Origin: Pengzhenrongella sp031582905
GTDB lineage: Bacteria; Actinomycetota; Actinomycetes; Actinomycetales; Cellulomonadaceae
DNA: 64,000 nt
Assembly: GCF_031582905.1 (NCBI RefSeq)
Contig: NZ_CP133990.1
Span: 3,472,001 to 3,536,000 of the forward strand
Reading direction: 5' to 3'
Positions 15,320 through 24,328 of the stretch are shown piece by piece. Position 1 is the stretch's first letter; each line of letters begins with the position of its first letter. The position numbers were made by a program, and so were the translations under genes. Under the pieces are notes generated by a model. The model was not told the origin of the DNA. It searched no databases and saw only the letters and a list, made by a program, of their open reading frames with translations.

Positions 15320-16855
15320 TCACCCCTCGGTGCCGTACTCCCAGTGCCAGGGCTCCTGAGGCCCTGAGCCGCCCGGCTCCATCGCCTGCAGATGGTGCCA
15401 GCCGAACCGTGCCGCGTTCTCCTGCATCCACAGGTACGCGGGCGCGGTGAAGTCCCCGACCCCACCGAATCCGCCGAGGTCGACGGCGAGCCCGCGGCCG
15501 TGGTTGGAGCGTCCGGGCGTCGCCGCGAGCGCCCCGCGGGAGGCCTTGACCGACACCTGCGCGGCGAACGACCGGTAGGTGCTCACCACCCGCAGGTCGT
15601 GCCCGACGTCGGCGCGGTACGCCGCCGCGAGCGCGTCGAACGCCGCTGCGGCGTCACAGCGCAGGAGGGCCTCGGGGGCGGTCTCGACCCCGCAGAGCAC
15701 CTCGACCGGGATCTCGCCGTTGGGCGCCTCGGCGGCGACCGCGACGCGGCGGGCGGTCTCCGCGGCCTGCGCCTGCGCGGCCTCCTCCGCCAGGCGGGCC
15801 TCCTCGGCGGCCACGCGCGCGGCCTCGGCCGCGGCGACGGCGGCGTCCGCGGCGGCCCGGACCTCGACGGCCAGGTCGGTCACGTGCTGAGCCGCGGCGA
15901 GCACCTCCGCGGTCACCGCGAGGTCGAGCACCGGCGGCGGCGCGTCGGACGTCGCCCGGGGCGCGGTGCCCGACGACGGCGCGGTGCCTGACGACGGCGT
16001 GGTGCCCGACGACGGCGCGGTGCCCGACGACGGCGCGGTGCCCGACGACGGCTCGGTGGTCGCGTCCACGCGCGGGGCGACGTCGGCGCGGGCGTTCCCG
16101 TGCGACTCGGAGATGACGGGGGCTGCGGGTACTGCGGGACCCGGTGCTGCCGGTACTGCCGCCACGGTGGGGGCGGGCGCGGCTGTGGGACCAGAGACGT
16201 CCGGAGCGGTGGGCCCCGGGGCGGCGGGTCCTGTGGTGGCGGGACCTGTGGCGGCGGGGCCGGCCTCGACCGGGACGTCGTCGGGCACGGGGACCGCGGC
16301 GGCGACGGGCGCGGGGACCGCGGTAGCGACGGGCGCGTCGGGCGACGCGCCCACCGCGGCGTCGACCTGCTCGGCGTCGAGCGGGCGCGCGTCCACGGGG
16401 CTCAGCGGCACGGGTGAGGCGTCGATGAGGGCCACGAGCGCTGCGGTCGCGGCGTCGAGCGGCTCCAGGGTGTCGGCGGGGACGTCGGCGGCGGCGCTCA
16501 CCGCGACGGCATCCGCGGCCTCGACCGCCGCCCGGGCCGCCTGGAGCGCCTCGGTGCGGCGCGCGGCGGTGTAGCGCGCGAACCCGACCCTGAGCCGGTC
16601 GACCTCCGCCCGTGCGGACCGGTCGCGACGCGCCTCCTCGGCGCGGACGGCGTCGTCGGCGGCGACCGCCGCGGCCTGCGCGCGGGCGAGTGTGCCCGCG
16701 TCGTACGCCTGTGCCGCGCACCCGCCGAGCAGGAGGCCTGCCAGCACCGCGGTGGCGGCCCGCATGCGGGTCGGGCGTGGGACGCGTGCGCCGGGCCGGT
16801 ACGGCCGGGCCACCGTGGCGGTGTGCGGGGTGACCGAGGGGTGAGCGTGCTCCAT
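15320..16855 (-). CDS. VanY/M15-type D,D-carboxypeptidase lipoprotein with coiled-coil and repeat region
   Basis: The C-terminal 130 residues form an M15B (VanY) peptidase domain. RVVSTYRSFAAQ precedes the zinc ligands in SNHGRGLAVDLG, and PWHWEYG supplies the last His and its neighbours. It would trim D-Ala from peptidoglycan peptides. At the N-terminus, MRAATAVLAGLLLGGC is a lipobox signal; the ATG for this is at 16765, while ATG 16855 adds 30 residues. Between these parts are Ala-rich helices, a Pro/Ala linker, five PSSGTA-type repeats and an Ala/Glu/Arg coiled coil (about residues 345-400). The protein is probably anchored outside the membrane. Confidence 0.83.
   Translation of the reverse strand: MEHAHPSVTPHTATVARPYRPGARVPRPTRMRAATAVLAGLLLGGCAAQAYDAGTLARAQAAAVAADDAVRAEEARRDRSARAEVDRLRVGFARYTAARRTEALQAARAAVEAADAVAVSAAADVPADTLEPLDAATAALVALIDASPVPLSPVDARPLDAEQVDAAVGASPDAPVATAVPAPVAAAVPVPDDVPVEAGPAATGPATTGPAAPGPTAPDVSGPTAAPAPTVAAVPAAPGPAVPAAPVISESHGNARADVAPRVDATTEPSSGTAPSSGTAPSSGTTPSSGTAPSSGTAPRATSDAPPPVLDLAVTAEVLAAAQHVTDLAVEVRAAADAAVAAAEAARVAAEEARLAEEAAQAQAAETARRVAVAAEAPNGEIPVEVLCGVETAPEALLRCDAAAAFDALAAAYRADVGHDLRVVSTYRSFAAQVSVKASRGALAATPGRSNHGRGLAVDLGGFGGVGDFTAPAYLWMQENAARFGWHHLQAMEPGGSGPQEPWHWEYGTEG
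15963..16052. repeat. 18-bp tandem repeat, five copies, in frame
   Basis: Five near-identical units of GCGGTGCCCGACGACGGC start at 15963, 15981, 15999, 16017 and 16035. They encode PSSGTA (one PSSGTT) in the linker of the VanY-type lipoprotein. The period is a multiple of three, so copy number can change without breaking the frame. Confidence 0.9.
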
Positions 16856-17199
16856 GGTGCGCGTGTGCCCTGGGGGTCCGGCGCCGTCCGCACCCGGGGG
16901 CGCGGCGGGGCTGGTGGCGCTCGGCAGGGGCCCCGCCCCTGTCCAGTCGGCGGGCGGGGGCGGGGCGTGAGCACTCGGTCGGACGACCCGGTCACACCCC
17001 GCGGCGTCCTGCTCGTCACCACAGGCCCGCCACGCCGCCCTGCGTGGCCTCCAGCGGCGCTCCGGGTGATGGACATAGCCTGCGCGGGAGATTGCCATGG
17101 AGGCATCGGGCGACGAGGCCCGGCAGTGCAGGCGTGAAGAGGCGTCGGCGGTGTCAGCGGTCCCGCCGCCACCCTGCGTATCCGCTCAGGAGGCACGTC
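16856..17199. other. Divergent promoter region between the VanY lipoprotein and solute-binding genes
   Basis: This 344-base gap must drive two divergent lipoprotein genes. I see an inverted repeat GCCACGC-N6-GCGTGGC (17029-17048) and a short one, TGCC-N5-GGCA, near 17093-17105. The latter could be an operator for the binding protein. AGGAGG precedes the start at 17200. No clear -35/-10 pair can be assigned. Confidence 0.4.
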
Positions 17200-18544
17200 A
17201 TGTCCAGGCCCGCGCACCGCACCGGACTCCCCCACCGACGACTCGTCACGGCCGTCGGCGTGCTCGCCGCCGGCTCCCTCGTCCTGACCGCCTGCGGTCA
17301 GGGAGGACCCCGGGTCCGAGGCGCCCGCGGACGACGCCGCCGCGTCCGGCGACGACGTGACCCTCCGGTTCACCTGGTGGGGCGCCGACGCGCGCGCACA
17401 GATCACCGAGGAGGTCGTCGACCTCTTCGAGGCGGAGAACCCCGGCATCACGGTCGAGACCGAGTGGAGCGTCTGGGACGGCTACTGGGACAAGCTCGCG
17501 ACCGGTGCGGCCGCGTCCGACATGCCGGACGTCTTCCAGATGGACGAGCAGCAGATCGCCTCCTACGGCCAGCGCGGGTCGCTGCTCGACCTCGAGTCGC
17601 AGCCGGACGCCCTCGACGTCAGCACGATCGCGCCGCAGGTGCTGCTCACCGGTGACGTGGACGGCACGATCGTCGGAGCACCGGTCGGCGTGGGGATCTA
17701 CTCGGTGGTGGCGAACCCCGACCTGCTCGAGCGCGCGGGGGTCGCGATGCCGGACGACACCACGTGGACGTGGGACGACCTCATGGAGGCGGCGCGCACC
17801 GTCACCGAGGAGCTCGGTGACGAGGGCGTCACCGGGCTCGACTACTTCGGGATGCGGTCGGCCGAGGTGGCCGCGTACGCCCGGCAGCACGGGGAGGCCG
17901 TGTTCCCGCGCGAGGACGACGAGCCGGTCTCGGCCGAGACCCTCGAGAGCTTCTTCCAGATGGTCCTGGAGATGACCGAGACGGGAGTGACACCGCAGCC
18001 GTCCGTGCAGACCGAGACGATGACCGCCTCGATCGAGCAGTCACCGTTCGGCACCAACGCCGCGGCGTTCCACCTGCTGTTCCACACCCAGGTCCAGGCC
18101 TTCGTCGACGCCAGCGGCACCGAGATGCAGCTGCTCCGCATCCCCGCGTTGGAGCCCGGTGACCCGCAGATGGTGAACAAGGCGTCGATGTACTGGTCGA
18201 TCGCCGCGGAGACGGATCACCCGAAGGAGGCCGCCATGCTGGTCGACTTCCTCATCAACGACCACGAGGCCGCGCGCGTGCTCGGGGTCGAGCGCGGGGT
18301 CCCCGCCAACCCGGAGATCCAGGAGGTGATCCGACCGGACCTCAGCCCGACCGGGGTCATGGCCTTGGAGTTTGCGGCCGACCTCCAGGCCGAGGTCGCC
18401 GACCCGCCGCAGAACACACCGGGCACCGCGTCCGACTTCGACCTGCAGATCGGGCGCATCGGCAGCGAGGTGCTGTTCGGATCCATGACCCCCGAGCAGG
18501 CCGCGCAGGCGGTGCTGGACGCGCTCGAGTCCTACGACCTGTAG
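17200..18544 (+). CDS. ABC-type extracellular solute-binding lipoprotein, frame break after the signal peptide
   Basis: The signal peptide and lipobox read RLVTAVGVLAAGSLVLTAC from ATG 17200, with AGGAGG upstream. Right after the lipidated Cys, near 17303-17312, the frame changes. The mature protein continues as SEAPADDAAASGDDVTLRF and TWWGADARAQITEEVVDLFE. Restoring two G bases would give CGQGEDPGSE. The fold is the family 1 sugar-binding type (FEAENPGITVETEW; LPDVFQMDEQQIA-like DVFQMDEQQ). It ends FGSMTPEQAAQAVLDALESY. No permease or ATPase genes flank it, so it would rely on transporter subunits encoded elsewhere. Confidence 0.9.
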
Positions 18545-18552
18545 GCACGACC

Positions 18553-18609
18553 GGGGGCGTGGCCGACGTCGTGGTGACCACCATCCCGTGCGTCGGCCAC
18601 GTCTCCCCC
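18553..18609 (+). terminator. Long terminator-like inverted repeat after the binding-protein gene
   Basis: GGGGG plus CGTGGCCGACG (18553-18568) pairs with CGTCGGCCACG plus a three-base bulge and CCCCC (18591-18609). It starts nine bases after the stop codon and probably ends the solute-binding transcript. Confidence 0.65.
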
Positions 18610-18642
18610 GCGCAGGCGCCGCTCACGCCCCCGGACAGCACT

Positions 18643-18680
18643 CGAGCCCCGCACCGACGCTTGCGCTGGTGCGGGGCTCG
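18643..18680 (-). terminator. Terminator of the tRNA-Thr transcript
   Basis: A perfect 13-base stem CGAGCCCCGCACC / GGTGCGGGGCTCG (18643-18655 and 18668-18680) with a 12-base loop lies eight bases downstream of the tRNA 3' end on the minus strand. Confidence 0.75.
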
Positions 18681-18687
18681 TGCTGGC

Positions 18688-18763
18688 TGGAGCCGCCTAA
18701 CAGAATCGAACTGTTGACCTTCTCATTACGAGTGAGACGCTCTACCGACTGAGCTAAGGCGGC
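18688..18763 (-). tRNA. tRNA-Thr (anticodon CGU)
   Basis: The minus strand folds as a full cloverleaf of 76 bases. The acceptor stem is GCCGCCT/AGGCGGC, the D arm GCTC...GAGC, and the anticodon stem TCTCA/TGAGA with loop CTCGTAA (anticodon CGT). The T arm is AACAG-TTCGATT-CTGTT. The discriminator is T and the CCA end is encoded. It decodes ACG. Confidence 0.97.
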
Positions 18764-18798
18764 GTGCCCATCAGCACCGGAGTGCGTGAGCGGGACAC

Positions 18799-18827
18799 AC
18801 TCTAACCGCCGCTGGGCGTGACTCCAA
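18799..18827 (-). promoter_or_regulatory. Promoter of tRNA-Thr
   Basis: On the minus strand TTGGAG (18822-18827) is followed by a 17-base spacer and TAGAGT (18799-18804). This is a good housekeeping-type promoter. Transcription would start near 18792, about 30 bases before the tRNA. Confidence 0.7.
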
Positions 18828-18941
18828 AGTGAGGCTCACCACGCTGGTGGTCCGGACGTAGACGTCGCTTGCACCGCTCACGGGCGCGAGCCAGGCTGGG
18901 CGCCACCTCGACCGGCGAGCGACCTGGCGGACGGAGCCACC

Positions 18942-19760
18942 ATGACCACCCACCCGGAGCCGTGGCCTCCCGGCACGCCCGCCTGGCCGGACCTCATGGT
19001 GACCGACCTCGCGGCGGCCCAGCAGTTCTACGCCGCGCTGTTCGGCTGGGAGTTCGAGGCTGCGCCCGCCCCGGACGGCACCACCTACCTGCTCGCCTCG
19101 GTCGACGGGCGCAACGCCGCCGGCCTGGGCGACGTCGTCCCCGGCCCGGACGACCCCTCGCCGGAGTGGACGCTGTACCTGGCCACCGACGACCTCGACG
19201 TCACCGTCGACACCGCGGTGCACGCGGGCGCGACCGTGCTGGTGCCGCCGATCGACGCCGGGGACGCCGGCGCCCTGGCGGTGCTCGTCGACCCGGCCGG
19301 GGCGGTGTTCGGGCTGTGGCTGTCCGCCGCGCTGACCGGCGTCGACGTGGTCGACGAGCCGGGCGCCATGACGTGGGCCGAGACCATGAGCGAGGACGAC
19401 GACGTCGCCCGCGACTTCTACGCCACGACGTTCGGCTACACCTACACCGACCTCAGCGGCCCGGACTTCTCCTACCGCACCTTCGCGGTGGGCGGCCGCA
19501 CCGCGGGCGGCATCGGCCGGCTCCCGGACGAGGTCGGCGACGACGTCGACCCGCACTGGCTCATCTACTTCGCGGTGACCGACGTCGACGACGCGGTGGA
19601 CGTTGCGCGCCGGCACGGCGGCGGGGTCCTGCGCGAGCCGTGGGACAGCGCGTTCGGCCGGATCGCGGTGCTCACCGGACCGGCCGGGGAGACGTTCGCG
19701 GTGCACACGTCCCTCGCGGCCGACGCGGCTGGCGGTCAGGCGCCGGCAGCCGGCGCCTGA
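18942..19760 (+). CDS. VOC (glyoxalase/bleomycin-resistance fold) family protein, two domains
   Basis: The 272 residues contain two VOC domains. The first is about 12-125 (PDLMVTDLAAAQQFYAALFG, GAVFGLWLS) and the second about 140-262 (EDDDVARDFYATTFGYTYTD, HWLIYFAVTDVDDAVDVA). These two-domain proteins occur widely in actinobacteria, mostly without known substrate. ATG 18942 follows a GGAG sequence. The gene converges with the TAP-like hydrolase gene, 34 bases apart. Confidence 0.87.
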   Translation: MTTHPEPWPPGTPAWPDLMVTDLAAAQQFYAALFGWEFEAAPAPDGTTYLLASVDGRNAAGLGDVVPGPDDPSPEWTLYLATDDLDVTVDTAVHAGATVLVPPIDAGDAGALAVLVDPAGAVFGLWLSAALTGVDVVDEPGAMTWAETMSEDDDVARDFYATTFGYTYTDLSGPDFSYRTFAVGGRTAGGIGRLPDEVGDDVDPHWLIYFAVTDVDDAVDVARRHGGGVLREPWDSAFGRIAVLTGPAGETFAVHTSLAADAAGGQAPAAGA

Positions 19761-19794
19761 CCCGGGGCCGACCCACCGGGCCGGTCGACGCCGG

Positions 19795-21393
19795 TCAGCA
19801 CCGGGTGCCCTCCGCGGGCACCGTGCCCTGCAGGAGGTACGCGTCGACGGCGGCGGCGACGCACTCGTTGGAGCGGCCGTACGCGGTGTGCCCCTCCCCT
19901 GGTAGGTCAGCAGCACCCCCGACGACAGCTGCTCGGCGAGGCCCTGCGACCACACGTACGGCGTCGCGGGGTCGTTGGTCGTGCCGATCACCAGGATGGG
20001 CGGCGCCCCCTCGGCGGTGATCGGCCCGGCCTCCCCGTCGGCGGGTGCGGCCACTCCGCGCAGGCCAGCCCCCGTAGGCGAACCAGGCGCCGACCGTCGG
20101 GGCGGCCTCGACGAGCTCGGCGGCCTCGGCGCGCATGACCTCGGGGTCGGGGGACGACGCGCCGTCGAGGCAGTTGATCGCGGTGAAGGCCTCGGTCGAG
20201 TTCGACGCGAAGGTGCCGTCCTCGTTGCGGTCGTTGTAGAGGTCGGCGAGCGCCAGCAGGATGCTGCCGTCGTCCGCGCGCAGGGCGGCGGTCAGCGCCT
20301 GGGTGAGGACCGGCCAGCTCGCCTCGTCGTAGAGCGTCAACGCGATCCCGTAGAACGCCAGGCTGCCGGTCAGCACACGGTCGGAGTCCGTCGCGAGCGG
20401 CGCCCGCCTGGCGCGCTCGAGCAGGTCGCGCACCTGCACGAGCCCCTCGTCGACCGTGCCCGTCAGCGGGCAGTCGGTGCCACCCTGGCAGTCCTCGACG
20501 TACGCGCGCAGCGCGTTCTCGAAGCCGACGGCCTGCCCGAGCCCCACCTCGGCGGCCGGCAGGCTGGGGTCCAGGGCGCCGTCCAGCACGAGCCGGCCGA
20601 CGCGCTCGGGGAACAGGCCGGCATAGGTCGCGCCGAGCGCCGTGCCGTACGAGTACCCCAGGTAGGTGAGGCGCTCGTCGCCCAGGACGGCGCGCAGCAC
20701 GTCCATGTCCCGTGCGGCGCTCTCGGTGTCGACGTGACCGAGCAGCGGCCCGGTGTTCGCTGCGCACGCCTCCCCCAGCGCCCGGTACGCCTCCCGGGCT
20801 TCCTGCAGCCCGGCGTCGGTCGTGCTGTCGACGTCGCGCGACAGCAGCGCGTCCTTGGCTGCGGGGTCCAGGCACGTGACGGGGGCGGACAGCCCCACCC
20901 CGCGGGGGTCGAACCCCACGACGTCGTACTCCTCGAGCACCGGCGCGGAGATCCGCTGGACTGCACCCTCGACGAAGTCGACCCCCGACGCCCCCGGACC
21001 GCCCGGATTGATCAGCAGCGACCCCGCCGCCTCGCCGTCGGTCGCCGGTGCCCGCCGGAGGGCGAGCTCGATCGTGCCGGCCGCGGGGTCCGCGTAGTCG
21101 ATCGGGACGGTCGCGGTGCCGCACTGGAAGTCGCCGCACACCGTCCACTCGACGGCCTGCCCGTAGAACGTCTCGAGTCCCGGGGCCGCCCCCTGCGGCA
21201 CGGCGGGGGTCGACGCCGCCGGTACGGGCTGCTGGTTCTTGGCCGGCGTCGTGGAGCAGCCGGTGACGACCAGGGCGAGCGCCGCTGCCCCCGCCGCGAC
21301 CCGCCCGAGCGTGGTGCGGCCGGACCGGGACGCGCGGAGGGGACGGGACGGGGAGGGCGGACGCAGCACCCGACCACGGTAACCGGCAGTCAC
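19795..21393 (-). CDS. Secreted alpha/beta hydrolase with TAP-like C-terminal domain, three frame breaks
   Basis: A lipoprotein signal ends VTGC. The catalytic Ser is in YLGYSYGTALGATYA and the oxyanion region is LLINPGGPGASGVDFV, as in tripeptidyl aminopeptidase-like secreted hydrolases (SlpD/E type). The frame is lost at CCCCC 20069-20073, again at CCCC 20033-20036, and is regained at CCCC 19896-19899. The missing pieces read LACAEWPHPPTG and then PPILVIGTTNDPATPYVWSQ, with the acid Asp, before GEGHTAYGRSNECV, with the catalytic His. Three lost bases restore the original frame, so a single open frame of 532 residues hides a wrong stretch of about 55 residues. Confidence 0.9.
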   Translation of the reverse strand: MTAGYRGRVLRPPSPSRPLRASRSGRTTLGRVAAGAAALALVVTGCSTTPAKNQQPVPAASTPAVPQGAAPGLETFYGQAVEWTVCGDFQCGTATVPIDYADPAAGTIELALRRAPATDGEAAGSLLINPGGPGASGVDFVEGAVQRISAPVLEEYDVVGFDPRGVGLSAPVTCLDPAAKDALLSRDVDSTTDAGLQEAREAYRALGEACAANTGPLLGHVDTESAARDMDVLRAVLGDERLTYLGYSYGTALGATYAGLFPERVGRLVLDGALDPSLPAAEVGLGQAVGFENALRAYVEDCQGGTDCPLTGTVDEGLVQVRDLLERARRAPLATDSDRVLTGSLAFYGIALTLYDEASWPVLTQALTAALRADDGSILLALADLYNDRNEDGTFASNSTEAFTAINCLDGASSPDPEVMRAEAAELVEAAPTVGAWFAYGGWPARSGRTRRRGGRADHRRGGAAHPGDRHDQRPRDAVRVVAGPRRAAVVGGAADLPGEGHTAYGRSNECVAAAVDAYLLQGTVPAEGTRC

Positions 21394-21466
21394 GGGTGGG
21401 ACGGTCCGCAGTCACGCGCCGGACGCACCGCGCAGCGCGCGGGCACCCGGACCAGTGACGCGTCCC

Positions 21467-22603
21467 TCAGCCCTGCGGTCGCAGCGCGATCGTCATCGCC
21501 TCGACCGCGAGCAGTGGGGCGACGTTCCCGGACAGGCGTGTGCGGGCCTCGCCGATCGCGTCCATCCGCCGCAGGGTCTGCTCGGGGGTGCTCGCCGCGG
21601 CGAGCGCCTCGACGTCGTCGGCATGCCCGGTGTTGATGAGCTCCACCCCGGCCCCGAGCTGGACGACGAGCACGTCGCGGTACAGCGACAGCAGGTCGAC
21701 CATCGTGCGGTCCAGGACGTCGCGCTGCGCGCGGGTGGCCCGGCCCTTCTGGTCCTTCTCGAGCTGGGTCACCTGTGCGCGCAGGCTGGGCGGCAGGGTC
21801 GCGGCCCCCTCGGCGCCCATCGCGTGCAGTAGCGCCGCCTTCTCCTGCGCGTCCCGGTGCTCGGTCGCGGCGCGCGCCTCGTCCTGCGCGACCTCGACGA
21901 GGTCGCCCGCGGCCAGGACGGCGTCGCCCACCCCGCGGATGGCGCGCGGCAGGGCGAGCACCCGGGCGCGCCGGGCGCGCGCCTCGGGGTCGCGGGCGAG
22001 CCGGCGCGCGATGCCGATGTGGCTCTGCGACGCACGTGCGACGACGGCGGCGAGCTCCGGTGCGACGCCGTCGCGGGCCACCAGCAGCTCGGCGACCGCC
22101 TCGACCGGTGGCACCCGCAGCGCGACCACGCGCGAGCGCGACCGCAGCGTCAGCACGACGTCCTGCGGGCTGGGCGCGCACAGCACCCACACGGTGCGCG
22201 GGGGCGGCTCTTCGATCGCCTTAAGCAGGACGTTCGACGTGCGGTCGGCCATCCGGTCGGCGTCCTCGACGATGATGACGCGCCACCGGCCCTCGGACGG
22301 GCTGCGCTGGGCGAGCGACACCAGCGAGCGGGTCTCGTCGATCTTGATCCCGACGAGCTCGGTCGCGACCACGGTGACGTCGGCGTGGGTCCCCGCGAGC
22401 GACGTCGTGCACGCCTGGCAGACGCCGCAGCCGCCACGCTCGCACTGCAGTGCGGCCGCGAACGCCCGCGCGGCGTTCGACCGGCCCGACCCGGGCGGCC
22501 CGGTGAGCAGCCACGCGTGGGTCATCGCGGACGGGTCGGTGGCCGCCTCGCGCAGCACCGCCGTCGCGGCCTCCTGCCCGACGACGTCGTCCCACACGCT
22601 CAC
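21467..22603 (-). CDS. holB: DNA polymerase III delta' subunit (clamp loader)
   Basis: This AAA+ subunit helps load the sliding clamp. The N-terminus is VSVWDDVVGQEAATAVLREA. The P-loop-like segment is LLTGPPGSGRSNAARAFA, and the zinc module is the Cys cluster CERGGCGVCQAC. Walker B is VIIVEDADRM and sensor 1 lies near SNVLLKAIEEPPP. The GTG start at 22603 overlaps the tmk stop as GTGA, so the two are translationally coupled. At 378 residues it has normal length for actinobacteria. Confidence 0.95.
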   Translation of the reverse strand: MSVWDDVVGQEAATAVLREAATDPSAMTHAWLLTGPPGSGRSNAARAFAAALQCERGGCGVCQACTTSLAGTHADVTVVATELVGIKIDETRSLVSLAQRSPSEGRWRVIIVEDADRMADRTSNVLLKAIEEPPPRTVWVLCAPSPQDVVLTLRSRSRVVALRVPPVEAVAELLVARDGVAPELAAVVARASQSHIGIARRLARDPEARARRARVLALPRAIRGVGDAVLAAGDLVEVAQDEARAATEHRDAQEKAALLHAMGAEGAATLPPSLRAQVTQLEKDQKGRATRAQRDVLDRTMVDLLSLYRDVLVVQLGAGVELINTGHADDVEALAAASTPEQTLRRMDAIGEARTRLSGNVAPLLAVEAMTIALRPQG

Positions 22604-23244
22604 GCCGGGCTCACCGCCCCCAGGGCCGCGGCGACGCGCGTGCGGACGTCCGCCTGGACGACGTCGACCGGGCGGGCGGCGTCGAGCACGAGCCAGCGTC
22701 CGGTGGTGTCCGCCGCGGCACGGCGCAGGAACGCCTCGCGGGTGCGCCGGTGGAAGGCGTCGCCGGCGCGCTCGAGGCGGTCGGGGGCGCCGTCGAGCCG
22801 TGCGAGGCCGGCCGCCGGGTCCAGGTCGAGGAGCACCGTGACGTGCGGCAGCAGCCCGTCGGTCGCCCACAGGGACAGCCGCTCGACCTCGTCGGCCCCG
22901 AGGGCGCGCCCGTCACCCTGGTAGGCGACGGACGAGTCGAGGTAGCGGTCCGTCAGCACGACCGCACCCCGCGCGAGCGCCGGCCGGACGACGGTGTGGA
23001 CGTGGTGCGCACGATCGGTGGCGTACAGCAGCGCCTCGGTGCGGGGGTCGACGTCCTCCCCGTGCAGGACGGCGGCGCGCAGCGTGCGGCCCAGCTCGGT
23101 GCCGCCCGGCTCCCGGGTGAGCACGACCTCGCGCCCCATCGCGTCGTGCAGCCAGCCGCCGAGCAGCCGCAGCTGGGTGGACTTGCCGGCGCCGTCGCCG
23201 CCCTCGAACGAGACGAAGAGGCCGGTCGGCGCGGGCGTGGTCAC
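22600..23244 (-). CDS. tmk: Thymidylate kinase
   Basis: It phosphorylates dTMP to dTDP. The P-loop FEGGDGAGKSTQLRLL is at residues 13-28. VVLTREPGGTELG and VVLTDRYLDSSVAYQGDGR carry the substrate-binding motifs, and the lid region with Arg residues follows DPAAGLARL. Length (214 residues) is typical. The GTG start gives VTTPAPTGLFVSFEG. It overlaps holB by four bases. Confidence 0.96.
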   Translation of the reverse strand: MTTPAPTGLFVSFEGGDGAGKSTQLRLLGGWLHDAMGREVVLTREPGGTELGRTLRAAVLHGEDVDPRTEALLYATDRAHHVHTVVRPALARGAVVLTDRYLDSSVAYQGDGRALGADEVERLSLWATDGLLPHVTVLLDLDPAAGLARLDGAPDRLERAGDAFHRRTREAFLRRAAADTTGRWLVLDAARPVDVVQADVRTRVAAALGAVSPA

Positions 23245-23284
23245 GTGCGCCAGGGTAACCGGGGCCGCCCACGCGGCCGCCGCG

Positions 23285-24288
23285 TCACTCCCCGGGGTAG
23301 ACCAGGCCGACCTGGCGGCGGACCTCGTCCATCGTCCGCAGGACGTCCAGGGTGCCGTCCCAGGTCATGCGCTCGCTCTCGGTCCGTCCCGCGGCCACGC
23401 ACCGGGCGAGCTCGGCGGCCTCGTACTGCAGGCCGCGCGCGACGGGCTGCTCGAACGTCCAGCGCCCCCCGTCGTTGCGGGTCACGGTGAACGACGACGG
23501 GGCGTAGAACGGGCCGTCGACCTGGATCGACCCCTCGGTGCCGGAGATGTGCGCGCGGGTCGGCGTGCGCGCCCACAGCGTCGTCGACAGCGTGGCCTGC
23601 GCGCGCTCGCCGTAGCTGAGCACGACGCTCACCTGACCGTCGACGCCGGTGGTCGTCAGCTGCCCGACGGCGTGCACGGCGTCCGGCACGCCGAGCAGGT
23701 CGTGCGCGAAGGAGATCGGGTAGACCCCGAGGTCGAGCAGCGCCCCGCCGGCCAGCGCTGGGTCCCACAGGCGGCCGGTCGGGTCGAAGCCGAAGCTGTG
23801 GCCGTTGTCGGCCGAGACGTTGACGATCTCGCCGATCTCGCCGCCGGCGATGACACGGCGCAGGGCGGCGACGTGCGGCAGGAACCGCGTCCACATGGCC
23901 TCCATGACGAAGACCCCGGCGGCGCGCGCGGCGGCGAAGATCTCCTCGGCCTCCGCGGTGTTGCGGGTGAACGCCTTCTCGACGAGCACGTGCTTGCCCG
24001 CGCCGATCGCGAGCAGGGCCTGCTCGCGGTGCTCGGAGTGCGGGGTCGCGACGTACACGGCGTCGACCTGCGGGTCCTCGACGAGGTCGCGGTAGCCGAC
24101 GTGGGTCGTCGGGATGCCGTGCGCGGTGGCGAAGCGCTCGGCGCGGTCCCGGTTGCGCGACCCGACGGCGACGAGCTGGGCGCGGGTGAACCCGTTCACC
24201 GCCGCGGCGAACGAGCCGGCGATGCTGCCGGCGCCGAGGATCCCCCAGCGGATCGGCGGGGCGCTGCGGGGTCCTCGACGTGGCTCAT
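23285..24288 (-). CDS. Gfo/Idh/MocA family oxidoreductase, one frame break
   Basis: The Rossmann start lies in a different frame from the body: MSHVEDPAAP, then a break at GGGG 24258-24261, then IRWGILGAGSIAGSFAAAV with the NAD(P) motif GAGSIAG. The body includes VDAVYVATPHSEHREQALLA and GKHVLVEKAFTRN with the EKP-like Lys, and ends VRRQVGLVYPGE. Reading only the long frame would lose the nucleotide-binding motif. Substrates of the family are sugars, inositols or trans-dihydrodiols. It sits between topA and tmk on the same strand. Confidence 0.9.
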
Positions 24289-24328
24289 GCGACCAACCTA
24301 GTGGCCGCCGCGGGCGTGGCTCCCGCGT

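Noticed and set aside
15963..16052. CRISPR-like or IS-end repeat
   Set aside because: The repeat is a contiguous in-frame 18-bp coding repeat within the VanY lipoprotein linker.
18688..18763. Integration site at tRNA-Thr for a genomic island
   Set aside because: No integrase gene and no duplicated tRNA 3' end are visible in the flanks, and the neighbouring genes are normal chromosomal ones.
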